Assembly: GCF_900108335.1 (NCBI RefSeq)
Contig: NZ_FNVT01000006.1
Span: 62,001 to 126,000 of the forward strand
Reading direction: 5' to 3'
From: Nonomuraea solani
Lineage (GTDB): Bacteria; Actinomycetota; Actinomycetes; Streptosporangiales; Streptosporangiaceae
DNA length: 64,000 bases
Every line of letters begins with the position of its first letter. The first letter of the stretch is position 1. Made by a program: the position numbers and the translations under genes. The notes beneath the pieces are model-generated. The model made no database searches. It saw only the letters and a list, made by a program, of their open reading frames with translations, and had not been told where the DNA came from. Below, piece after piece: positions 51,080 through 61,216 of this stretch.

Positions 51080-51718
51080 GCCCCCCGGCGTAGCCCCCCG
51101 CGTCTCGACCGTCCCACAGGCCGCCGTTCTCCCAAGAAGCGCATACTCGTCGTTTGCGAGGGAGCCGTCACGGAGGTCGAATACTTCGAAGGCGTTCGCG
51201 ACCACTTCCGTTCTCTCCCCGTGGAGATCCGCAATTGCAAGGTGATCGGTCTCGGGCGCGATCCAGCGGCCATCGTCGGATACGCCATTCGCGAGCGTGA
51301 CAAGAAGGACCGCGAGGCTCGCTCGCAGCGGGACGCCAACATCGCTTACGACGAGGTGTGGTGCGTCGTGGACGTTGACCAGCACAAGACTCTCGACCAG
51401 GCCGTGGTCGAGGCACGCAGAGGACACGTCAACCTCGTGGTCTCCATGCCCTGCTTCGAACTGTGGATCCTCTACCACTTCGAGGACTGCGCCGCCCCCT
51501 GCGACCAGGAAAGAGTGCGGCAGCGACTCAAGAAACACATGAAGGGCTACGACAAACACCTCGGGCGAGACTTCCCCTTCACCAACCACGAGATCGCGGG
51601 AGAACGTGCCCGACGAGCGGACCCAGAGCACTGCGAGCCCAATCGCAAGGGTGGAAACCCGTCCACCAACGCCTGGCTGATCGTCGAAGCCATCCGTCGG
51701 TCAGGCAGAAACCGCTGA
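51076..51718 (+). pseudogene. rloB: RloB-family (TOPRIM-like) gene with frameshifted start
   Basis: The reading frame from 51080 encodes SPKKRILVVCEGAVTE..., DEVWCVVDVDQ and CFELWILYHF, the RloB pattern: Glu of CEG and the DxD of VVDVD resemble TOPRIM metal sites. The only well-placed start, ATG 51076, overlaps the ATPase stop. It is out of frame with the body and meets TAG after five codons. The start region has two near-copies of AGCCCCCCGCGT (51079-51091 and 51092-51103) with one extra G in the first. Removing that G, or the first copy, restores one frame. GTG 51221 would omit the CEG motif. A sequencing error is possible. Confidence 0.68.
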
Positions 51719-51764
51719 CCGCAATTCTGCGGCGACCGGTCCTGTGTCGGTAAGCTAGCGCGCC

Positions 51765-53384
51765 GTGAGCGGTGAAACCTCCCACATCGGGCGCTACAGG
51801 TTGCTGAGCGTGCTGGGGCGAGGCGGGATGGGCACGGTCCATCTCGCCGAGGATGCCGCTGGGCAGCGGGTCGCCGTCAAGGTGATCAACGCGGAGCTCA
51901 GCCAGCACGAGCAGTTCCGCATGCGCTTTCGCAGGGAGGCGGACGCGGCGCGGCGGGTGCGCAGGTTCTGCACCGCCGCCGTGCTCGAGGCCGCGCTCGA
52001 CGGCGACCAGCTCTACGTGGTGACCGAATACGTGCCGGGGCCCAACCTCGACGAGGCCGTACGCCGGTCCGGGCCCCTGCGCGGCTCCAGCCTCGACGCG
52101 CTGGCCGTCAGCGTGGCGACCGCGCTCACCGCCATCCACGGGGCCGGGGTGGTGCACAGGGACCTCAAGCCGTCCAACGTGCTGCTGTCACCCGTCGGGC
52201 CGCGAGTGATCGACTTCGGCATCGCGCGGGCGCTCGACACGCTCGGCGGCGTCACGGGCACCGGTGAGCTGGTCGGCACGCCGCGCTACATGGCGCCCGA
52301 GGTGCTGCGGGGCGAGCCGGTCTCCCCCGCGTGCGACGTGTTCTCGTGGGGCTGCCTGATCGCGTTCGCGGCCAGCGGGCGGGCGCCGTTCGGCGGCGAC
52401 ACGCTGCCGGCGATCGTCTACCAGGTGCTCAACGGCCAGCCGAACCTCGACGCCGTCGAACCCGGGCTGCGCGAGCTGGTCGGGGCGGCGCTGGACAAGA
52501 ATCCCGCCGCCCGGCCGACCGCCCAGCAACTGCTCGACCACCTGGTGGGGCGGTCGGCGGCGCCGGAGCAGGCGGCGCAGACCGCGCAGGTGACGTGGCA
52601 GCAGTCCTACACGGCCGTTCCGCCCAGGAAGCCGCACCGGGGCAGGCTGTACGCGGGGCTCGCGGTGGCCGCGGCCGTCCTGGTGGGCGGGGGCGTGACC
52701 GCCTACGCCCTGCTCGCGTCGGGCGGCCCGCCCGACGACATGAACGTTCTCTACCGCGAGGACTTCACGCAGACCTCCGGTGGCTGGAACGGCGTCTACG
52801 ACGCGGAAGACACGGCCAGCTACGGATACCGTACGGACGGGACGTACGGGCTGGACGTGGACGACGAATACGAAGAACGTACGGCCAAGGCGCCCATCCC
52901 CTTCCTCGTCGCCACGCCGACGACCACGCCCGACCCGTCCGCCACGACGACGCCGATGCTGCCCGCGTCGGTCGTGGTCGCCGTCACCGCCCAGGTGAAG
53001 AAGTCCGCCGGGGCCGGGGAATATGGCGTCTACTGTCACAGCACCGACAATGAGAAGAGCTATTACGAGTTCGGGCTGGACACGACGGGCAAGGCCAGGA
53101 TCCGGCGGATCACGGACGGGGCCGGGGGGACGCTGGCTCAGCCCGTACAGGTGAACGGGCTGGGGACCGGGAAGTCGGCGCGCGTGGTGGCGTCGTGCGA
53201 GCAGGTGGGGGCGGGGGTGCGGTTGACGATGTGGGTGAACGACGAGCGGGTGCAGGAGGTCGAGGATCCCAACGGGCTCAAGAACGGGTTCGTGGGGGTG
53301 TTCGCGCGTACGGCCAAGGACAGTACGTCGCTGCTGAAGACGACGTTCGACGACTTCGAACTCCGCGGCCGGAAGGAACCCTGA
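51765..53384 (+). CDS. eukaryotic-type Ser/Thr protein kinase with extracellular sensor
   Basis: A 539-residue kinase from GTG 51765. The kinase domain (about 10-270) has LGRGGMGTVHLAED, the ATP-anchoring Lys in VAVKVI, the catalytic loop HRDLKPSNVLL, DFGIAR and a GTPRYMAPE activation segment. A membrane helix lies at about residues 295-316. The extracellular 200 residues resemble a concanavalin/laminin-like beta sandwich (LYREDFTQTSGGW, ENGFVGVFAR style end) and contain no PASTA repeats. It should sense an external ligand and phosphorylate cytoplasmic targets. It appears monocistronic. Confidence 0.9.
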   Translation: MSGETSHIGRYRLLSVLGRGGMGTVHLAEDAAGQRVAVKVINAELSQHEQFRMRFRREADAARRVRRFCTAAVLEAALDGDQLYVVTEYVPGPNLDEAVRRSGPLRGSSLDALAVSVATALTAIHGAGVVHRDLKPSNVLLSPVGPRVIDFGIARALDTLGGVTGTGELVGTPRYMAPEVLRGEPVSPACDVFSWGCLIAFAASGRAPFGGDTLPAIVYQVLNGQPNLDAVEPGLRELVGAALDKNPAARPTAQQLLDHLVGRSAAPEQAAQTAQVTWQQSYTAVPPRKPHRGRLYAGLAVAAAVLVGGGVTAYALLASGGPPDDMNVLYREDFTQTSGGWNGVYDAEDTASYGYRTDGTYGLDVDDEYEERTAKAPIPFLVATPTTTPDPSATTTPMLPASVVVAVTAQVKKSAGAGEYGVYCHSTDNEKSYYEFGLDTTGKARIRRITDGAGGTLAQPVQVNGLGTGKSARVVASCEQVGAGVRLTMWVNDERVQEVEDPNGLKNGFVGVFARTAKDSTSLLKTTFDDFELRGRKEP

Positions 53385-53516
53385 CTTTCCCCGCCCCTTC
53401 GCACCCTTGCCTTCTCGACCCGCCTGACCACCGGCACCAGCGGCACCATCCCCACCCGCTCGCCAAGCCGTCAACAGCACAGCCTGGTATGCCCGCAGGT
53501 CGGCGCCACTGTCGTC

Positions 53517-54104
53517 CTACAGCACCCCGGCGCGGGCTGCGGCCAGGGCGGCGTCGGCGGCGCGGTCGGCGTCCTGTTCGGTCACCGGCTCGTGCGCCAC
53601 GAACAACCGGTAGTAGATCGGCGCGACCGCCACCCGGATCACCTCTCTGACGTCCACGACATCGGGCAGCTCACCCCGCCCGATCGCCCGCCGCACCACC
53701 TCGGCCGACTGATCGTGCCGGGCCATGAAGAACTCGTGCAGCGCCTTCGCGGCGGCCGGATTCTGTACGGCGGCCGCGACGAACGCCGACGACACCGGCC
53801 CCAGCTCCGGATCATCGAACCCACTCCGTACAAGCTGAACGATCCCCCGCAGATCCCCCTCGATCGACCCGGTGTCGGGGATGGGCCACGGCTCATCGCT
53901 CGCCAGCTCCAGAGCGTCGGAGATCAGCCCTTCGACGCCACCCCACCGCCGATACACCGTCGTCTTGTGCACCCCCGACCGCTCGGCCACGTTCTCCACC
54001 GTCAGGCCCGAATAGCCCCCTTCGACCAGCTCGGCCAGCGTGGCCTGCCGCACGGCGTCCCTGACCCGCGCGCTCCGCCCTCCCGGGCGCTTGTGAGACT
54101 CCAA
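53517..54104 (-). CDS. TetR family regulator of the streptogramin cassette
   Basis: A 195-residue TetR protein. The helix-turn-helix reads LAELVEGGYSGLTVENVAERSGVHKTTVYRRWGGVEGL, and a helical ligand-binding domain follows. TTG 54104 has GGAG six bases upstream. It is divergent from the ABC-F/virginiamycin B lyase genes across a 73-bp gap. By analogy with streptogramin-responsive TetR repressors (Pip, VarR), it probably represses the resistance genes until a drug binds; the ligand is inferred from context. Confidence 0.87.
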   Translation of the reverse strand: MESHKRPGGRSARVRDAVRQATLAELVEGGYSGLTVENVAERSGVHKTTVYRRWGGVEGLISDALELASDEPWPIPDTGSIEGDLRGIVQLVRSGFDDPELGPVSSAFVAAAVQNPAAAKALHEFFMARHDQSAEVVRRAIGRGELPDVVDVREVIRVAVAPIYYRLFVAHEPVTEQDADRAADAALAAARAGVL

Positions 54105-54177
54105 AAACTACTCCAGTTGCATTAGCCCCGATCCTGTGGCAATCTAACGCTACAACAGTTGCGATTGGAGTTCCATC

Positions 54178-56241
<2,064 letters not shown>

Positions 56242-56306
56242 CCGGCAACTCCACCGGGACGAGCCAGCAGCCACAGACCGAAACCAGCACCAACGGGGGG
56301 ACACCT

Positions 56307-57185
56307 ATGTTGACCATGATCGCCGAAGGCTCGCCCTACGGCGTTGCCACCGGGCCGGACGGGGCGCTGTGGTTCACGCTCGTCCATGAGGGGCGGGTCG
56401 CCAGGATGGTGCCCGGTCAGGCGCCGGTGATCCACCAGCTCGACCCCGCCGACGGAGACCCGACGGTGATCACGCAGGGCCATGACGGTGCCATGTGGTT
56501 CACGGAGTTCAAGGGTGACCGGGTCGGCCGCATCACCACCGACGGCCGGCTGACGTCCTTCGCGGCGACCACCCCGTACGGGATCACCGCAGGCCCTGAC
56601 GAGGCCATGTGGGTCACCCAGATGCAGCCCGGAACGATCGCACGCATCGGGGCAGATGGGGTGATGACGGAATTCAAGGTGCCGGTGGAGGGCGGCATGG
56701 TCGCCTTCATCACGGGCGGCCCCGACGACGCCCTCTGGTTCACCCTCAACCAGGGCAACGCCATCGGACGCATCTCGCTGTCGGGCGAGGTGACCGTCCA
56801 TCCGCTCCCGACGGAAGGCGCCGCGCCGGTGGGCATCACGCTGGGGCCGGACGACGCCCTCTGGTTCGTGGAGATCGGCGCGGGCCAGATCGGACGCATC
56901 GACACCTCAGGAAAGATCACCGAATATCCCCTCCCCAACCGGGCCGCACGCCCCCACGCCATCACCACGGGCTCTGACGGCGCCCTCTGGTTCACCGAAT
57001 GGGGCATCGGCCGCCTCGGCCGCATCACCACCGACGGCACCATCTCTGAACACCCCCTTCCCCCCATACCGCCCGCGGAAGGGGAGACGACCGAACGAAA
57101 GGCCGAACCGCACGGGCTGACGGTGGGCCCCGACGGAGCGATCTGGGTCGCCCTGGAAGCAGGCGCCCTGGCCCGCATGACCTGA
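56307..57185 (+). CDS. vgb: virginiamycin B (streptogramin B) lyase
   Basis: A 292-residue protein from ATG 56307, preceded by a strong GGGGGG; an earlier TTG 56238 overlapping the ABC-F stop is less likely. Seven beta-propeller blades are marked by repeated GPDGALWFT-type turns. The catalytic residues of staphylococcal Vgb align: Glu and His in AEPHGLTVG, Glu in IWVALEAG, and the His in PHAI. The enzyme linearises type B streptogramins by an elimination reaction without water. It lies 65 bases downstream of the ABC-F gene and is presumably cotranscribed with it. Confidence 0.9.
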   Translation: MLTMIAEGSPYGVATGPDGALWFTLVHEGRVARMVPGQAPVIHQLDPADGDPTVITQGHDGAMWFTEFKGDRVGRITTDGRLTSFAATTPYGITAGPDEAMWVTQMQPGTIARIGADGVMTEFKVPVEGGMVAFITGGPDDALWFTLNQGNAIGRISLSGEVTVHPLPTEGAAPVGITLGPDDALWFVEIGAGQIGRIDTSGKITEYPLPNRAARPHAITTGSDGALWFTEWGIGRLGRITTDGTISEHPLPPIPPAEGETTERKAEPHGLTVGPDGAIWVALEAGALARMT

Positions 57186-57254
57186 CAACCCTGTTGGCGT
57201 CGTGCGAGGGGGGGTGGGTGGCGGTGGGCGTTGGGGGAGGGGTTGACTAGGGGT

Positions 57255-58202
57255 ATGCATGCCATCATCGTCTCCGCCCAAGGCGGCCCAGAGGTTCTCG
57301 AATACGTCGAGCGTCCCGATCCCGTACCCGGCGAAGGCGAGGTGGTGGTCGATGTAGCCGCCAGTGGTGTCAACTTCATCGACATCTACCACCGCTCCGG
57401 CGCCTACCCGCTCCCCCTCCCCACCACCATCGGCTCCGAGGGGGCGGGGACGGTGTCGGCCGTCGGTCCCGGGGTGCGGGACGTCGCCGTGGGGAACGTT
57501 GTCGCCTGGGCCAGTGTGCTCGGGAGCTACACCGAGAAGGCCGTAGTTCCGGCCAATCGGGTGGTGCCGGTGCCGGAGGGTGTGCCGGCCGAGGTCGCGG
57601 CCGCGGCGATGCTGCAAGGCATGACGGCCCACTACCTCACCCACTCCACCTACAAGGTACGCGAAGGCGACCAGGTGCTCGTCCACGCCGGAGCGGGCGG
57701 CATGGGCCAGTTGCTCATCCAGCTCGCCAAGCTCAAGGGCGCCAAGGTCTACACCACGGTCTCCACCAGCGAGAAGGAGAAGCTGGCCCGTGCGGCGGGC
57801 GCCGACGAGGTGCTGGGTTACGACGACTTCGCGCAGGCGTTGAGCGGCAAGATCGACGTCGTGTACGACGGTGTCGGCAAGGCCACGTTCGACGGCGGGC
57901 TGGAGGCGTTGCGCCCCCGCGGCCTCATGGCCCTGTACGGCGCCGCCAGCGGCCCCGTCCCCCCGATCGACCCCCAGACGCTCAACAAGCAGGGCTCCAT
58001 CTTCCTCACCAGGCCCACGCTCGTGCACTACATCGCCGCACGCGACGAGCTCCTCCAGCGCGCCTCCGACCTGTTCGGCTGGATCTCCTCGGGGCAACTG
58101 ACCATCAACGTCTCCCACCGCTATCCCCTGGCCCAGGCGGGGCAGGCGCACGAGGATCTGGCGGCCCGCCGCACCACAGGAAAGCTGCTCCTCATACCCT
58201 GA
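57255..58202 (+). CDS. NADPH:quinone oxidoreductase (zinc-independent MDR family)
   Basis: A 315-residue medium-chain reductase. The N-terminal GroES-like domain opens MHAIIVSAQGGPEVLEYVE and has GVNFIDIYHRSGAYP and IGSEGAGTV. The NADPH-binding loop is VHAGAGGMGQLLIQLAK. The catalytic zinc ligands of alcohol dehydrogenases are absent, as in QorA. It probably reduces quinones or enones. ATG 57255 is the homologous start, although the upstream GGGG is very close. It is followed 5 bases later by the LysE-type gene. Confidence 0.9.
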   Translation: MHAIIVSAQGGPEVLEYVERPDPVPGEGEVVVDVAASGVNFIDIYHRSGAYPLPLPTTIGSEGAGTVSAVGPGVRDVAVGNVVAWASVLGSYTEKAVVPANRVVPVPEGVPAEVAAAAMLQGMTAHYLTHSTYKVREGDQVLVHAGAGGMGQLLIQLAKLKGAKVYTTVSTSEKEKLARAAGADEVLGYDDFAQALSGKIDVVYDGVGKATFDGGLEALRPRGLMALYGAASGPVPPIDPQTLNKQGSIFLTRPTLVHYIAARDELLQRASDLFGWISSGQLTINVSHRYPLAQAGQAHEDLAARRTTGKLLLIP

Positions 58203-58207
58203 CCTTC

Positions 58208-58828
58208 ATGGACATCGCCGGATCGATATGGTCGTTCGCCGCCGTGGCCGCCCTGCTCACGCTCACCCCCGGCCTCGACACGGCCCTCATCCTGCGAACA
58301 TCGCTGCTGGCAGGCCGGCGCCCGGCGTGGGGAGTCACGCTGGGCATCCAGCTCGGCACGCTCGTCTGGGGCATCCTCACGGCGGCCGGCCTGTCGGCGC
58401 TCCTGGCCGCCTCGCAGCTCGCGTACGACATCCTGCGCTGGGCCGGGGCGGCGTACCTCATCTGGATGGGGTTGCGCATGCTCCTGACCAGGTCCGGCCC
58501 GCAGGATGCGCCGGAGGGCCAGGAGGTCCGGTTCGGCACCGGGTTCCGCCGCGGCCTGGTCACGAACCTGCTCAACCCCAAGGTGGGGGCGTTCTACGTG
58601 GCCATGCTGCCGGCGTTCATCCCCGACGAGGCGCCGCACGCGCTGATGGGGTTGCTGCTGGCCGGGGTGCACGTGGCCGAGGGGCTGGTGTGGAGCGCGC
58701 TGCTGATCGGCTTCGCCACGCTGATGGGCGGTTTCCTGCGGTCGGCGGTGGTGCGACGGGTGCTCGACCGGCTCACCGGCGTGGTGATCGTGGGCTTCGG
58801 TGTACGGCTGGCGGCTGTCAGCGATTGA
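58208..58828 (+). CDS. LysE/RhtB family amino-acid exporter
   Basis: A 206-residue membrane protein with about six helices and the family marks TPGLDTALILRTSLLAGRR near the start and GLVTNLLNPKVGAFYVAMLP in the middle. It exports amino acids or related metabolites across the cytoplasmic membrane; the substrate is unknown. It lies 5 bases after the oxidoreductase stop. Its stop codon lies at the start of a 33-bp tandem repeat. Confidence 0.9.
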   Translation: MDIAGSIWSFAAVAALLTLTPGLDTALILRTSLLAGRRPAWGVTLGIQLGTLVWGILTAAGLSALLAASQLAYDILRWAGAAYLIWMGLRMLLTRSGPQDAPEGQEVRFGTGFRRGLVTNLLNPKVGAFYVAMLPAFIPDEAPHALMGLLLAGVHVAEGLVWSALLIGFATLMGGFLRSAVVRRVLDRLTGVVIVGFGVRLAAVSD

Positions 58829-58923
58829 ACCCACGGCGCGGCCGGTGATCGGCTCGGTTGAACCCGCAGCACGGCCGGTGATCGGCTCGATTGAACCCGC
58901 AGGGCGACCGGTGATCGGCTCGG
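58825..58923. repeat. 33-bp tandem repeat, three copies
   Basis: Three 33-bp units (58825-58857, 58858-58890, 58891-58923) share the core GGTGATCGGCTCG and differ at a few positions. The first unit begins at the last codons of the LysE-type gene. The period is a multiple of three, and the minus strand reads EPITGRAAGST repeats, but no gene signal supports translation. Confidence 0.85.
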
Positions 58924-59088
58924 TCTCGATCACCATTCCCCTGGCGTGACCTGCCGCGTCGGCCGCAGTTGGTCGGCCGTTCTGGGCGATGTACCGGGCA
59001 GGTGCCGGAAGGGCACATGGTGCACGTGGTCGTCCCGGATGGGCGGCGGATGGGAGGATCAGAGGCCTCCGACGGGAGGTGGGCGCGT

Positions 59089-59283
59089 ATGAACATCGGT
59101 GTGGTCGAAGCGATCATCTGGCTGGGGGTGCTGTTCCTGGTCGTCTACGCGGCGGTGCGGCTGGCGCTCAAGCATGACAGGCGCAGCCGGACCCCCTCCC
59201 CCCACGAGGCCGAGGACCGCAGGCTCAGGGAACGCCTCGCCGAAGCCGCCGAAAAGGAGCGCGGGCAACCTGGCGCTCCGTAG
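59089..59283 (+). CDS. small membrane protein, unknown function
   Basis: A 64-residue protein from ATG 59089 with GGGAGG nine bases upstream. One hydrophobic helix (VEAIIWLGVLFLVVYAAVRLA) is followed by a charged, probably coiled cytoplasmic tail (EAEDRRLRERLAEAAEKERG). No family was recognised. Codon use is normal for the window, which supports a real gene. It stands between the 33-bp repeat and the patatin gene. Confidence 0.55.
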   Translation: MNIGVVEAIIWLGVLFLVVYAAVRLALKHDRRSRTPSPHEAEDRRLRERLAEAAEKERGQPGAP

Positions 59284-59338
59284 CCCCCCGGTGGATCCCC
59301 GGGCTGGATGATGGTGTCCAGGCATCCGGCGATGAAGG

Positions 59339-60160
59339 GTGAAGTGCGTGGAGACCGCGTTCGTGCTCGGTGGCGGCGGCGTGCTCGGCGCGCACGAGGT
59401 GGGCATGCTGCAGGCCCTCGACGAGGCCGGTGTCCGGCCCGACCTGGTGGTGGGCACGTCCGTCGGGGCGCTCAACGGGGCGCTCATCGCCGCCGCCCCC
59501 GACGAGGCCGTCGAGAGGCTCACGGCGTTGTGGCGCTCCGACGTCGTCCGTACGGCCTTCGCCGGGTCCTGGGTGGCGCGGCTGTCCACGCTGGCCAGGA
59601 CCGGCACCCACCTGCACCCGGTCGGACCCCTCCGCGCGCTGCTGGCCGAGACCGTGCGGATCCAGCGGATCGAGGAGCTGGAGGTGCCGTTCCAGTGTGT
59701 GGCGGCCTCGATCGAGCGGGCCGCGGCGCACTGGTTCACCAGCGGGCCGCTGGTCGACGCGGTGCTGGCCTCGTGCGCGGTGCCGGGGCTGCTGCCGCCC
59801 GTGGTGATCGGCGGGGAACACTTCTACGACGGCGGCCTGGTGCACAGCATTCCGATCGGGCGGGCCGTGCGGCTGGGCGCCAAACGGGTCTACGTGCTGC
59901 ACGTCGGCCGGGTCGAACGACCCCTGTCGCCGCCGCGGCGGTTCTGGGAGGTGGGGCTGGTGGCGTTCGAGATCGCCCGCCGGCACCGGTTCGCCGAGGA
60001 CCTGGCCACGCTGCCGCCCGGCGTCGAGGTGCACGTCATGCCGGCCGGGGTGACCGAGCCGCTCTCGAACCTGCGCTACCGCGACGTGTCACAGATTTCG
60101 GCCTGCATCGACCGGGCCTACGAGGCGTCTTCCCGCTACCTGCGGAACAGTGGAGGATGA
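59339..60160 (+). CDS. patatin-like phospholipase family protein
   Basis: A 273-residue patatin-fold hydrolase from GTG 59339. The oxyanion loop GGGGVLGAHEVG, the nucleophile elbow GTSVGALNG with Ser, and the catalytic Asp in FYDGG form the Ser-Asp dyad. It should deacylate phospholipids or other acyl esters in the cytoplasm or at the membrane. It ends 21 bases before the acyltransferase gene on the same strand; the two may remodel membrane lipids together. Confidence 0.9.
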   Translation: MKCVETAFVLGGGGVLGAHEVGMLQALDEAGVRPDLVVGTSVGALNGALIAAAPDEAVERLTALWRSDVVRTAFAGSWVARLSTLARTGTHLHPVGPLRALLAETVRIQRIEELEVPFQCVAASIERAAAHWFTSGPLVDAVLASCAVPGLLPPVVIGGEHFYDGGLVHSIPIGRAVRLGAKRVYVLHVGRVERPLSPPRRFWEVGLVAFEIARRHRFAEDLATLPPGVEVHVMPAGVTEPLSNLRYRDVSQISACIDRAYEASSRYLRNSGG

Positions 60161-60181
60161 AAGCAGACACCGAGGGAGGCC

Positions 60182-61216
60182 GTGTTGCTTCCACCACGCA
60201 TTCTGCGCCGGCTCGTGCTCGCTCCGCTGGTCATCGTCGTGACCGCGTTCATGCTCGTGACGCTGCCGCTCTGGCTCGTCGTCACGGCCGCCGCCTCCCT
60301 GCGCCTGCCGCCGCCGCAGCGTAAGGGGCCGCGGTTCGTCTGGTTCGGCATGTCGTGGCTGACGCTGGAGTCGGCCGTGCTGATCGCCTGCCTGTGGTTG
60401 TGGCTGGTGGGCGGGGCCCGCGGCCAGGAGCGGCACTACGCGCTGATCGAGTGGGCTCTGACGAAGGTGTACGCGGCCGCGGTCCGGATCTTCCGCCTGA
60501 CCGTGGAGATCGAGGAGCCCGCGCCGACCGAGGAGGAGCAGGGCGCGCGCCTGACCCGGCCCGTCATCGTGCTGTCCCGGCACGCGGGCCCCGGCGACTC
60601 GTTCCTGCTGATCTACCATCTGCTGGCGCGCTACCGGCGGCGGCCCCGCATCGTCATGAAGGCGGCGCTCCAGTACGACCCCTCGCTGGACGTGATCATC
60701 AACCGGCTGCCGAACGCGTTCGTGCCCCGCAAGTCCGGCCAGCGGCGGATCATCGAGGAGATCGAGCGTCTCGCCCAGACGATGGGCGATCGCGACTCCC
60801 TGGTGATCTTCCCCGAGGGCGGAAACTTCACGCCGCGCCGCCGCCGGCTCGCGATCCGGCGACTGGAGGAGAAGGGGCTCGACGAGGAGGCCGAGCGGGC
60901 GCGCGGCATGGACCACCTGCTCCCGCCCCGCCCGAACGGCGCCATCACGGCCATCGAGGGCTGCCCGTCGGCGGACGTGATCTTCGTGGCGCACACCGGC
61001 CTCGACGACCTCATCACCCTGGGGGACATCTGGCGCAAGCTCCCCTACAGCGCGCGCATCACCGCGAAATGGTGGCGGGTGCCCGCCTCCGAGATCCCCC
61101 GGCGCCGCGAAGACCGCATCCGCTGGCTGTACGACCACTGGGAACAGATCGACGACTGGATCAGCGCCCAGCGCCAGGCGGCAGGGACGGCACCGCCGGC
61201 GGGCCATGCTCGATAA
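60182..61216 (+). CDS. 1-acyl-glycerol-3-phosphate acyltransferase-like (PlsC family)
   Basis: A 344-residue protein from GTG 60182 with GAGGGAGG upstream. Two N-terminal hydrophobic segments (LVIVVTAFMLVTLPLWLVV; SAVLIACLWLWLV) anchor it. The acyltransferase motif I is SRHAGPGDSF (H-x4-D) and motif III is FPEGGNFTPRRR. It probably transfers acyl groups to a lysophospholipid or related acceptor. The coding end overlaps the convergent cobQ end by 56 bases, an unusually long tail-to-tail overlap. Confidence 0.87.
   Translation: MLLPPRILRRLVLAPLVIVVTAFMLVTLPLWLVVTAAASLRLPPPQRKGPRFVWFGMSWLTLESAVLIACLWLWLVGGARGQERHYALIEWALTKVYAAAVRIFRLTVEIEEPAPTEEEQGARLTRPVIVLSRHAGPGDSFLLIYHLLARYRRRPRIVMKAALQYDPSLDVIINRLPNAFVPRKSGQRRIIEEIERLAQTMGDRDSLVIFPEGGNFTPRRRRLAIRRLEEKGLDEEAERARGMDHLLPPRPNGAITAIEGCPSADVIFVAHTGLDDLITLGDIWRKLPYSARITAKWWRVPASEIPRRREDRIRWLYDHWEQIDDWISAQRQAAGTAPPAGHAR

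Noticed and set aside
51221..51718. Intact short RloB protein starting at GTG 51221
   Set aside because: The GTG has no ribosome-binding site and would omit the conserved VVCEG segment, so a functional product from there is unlikely.
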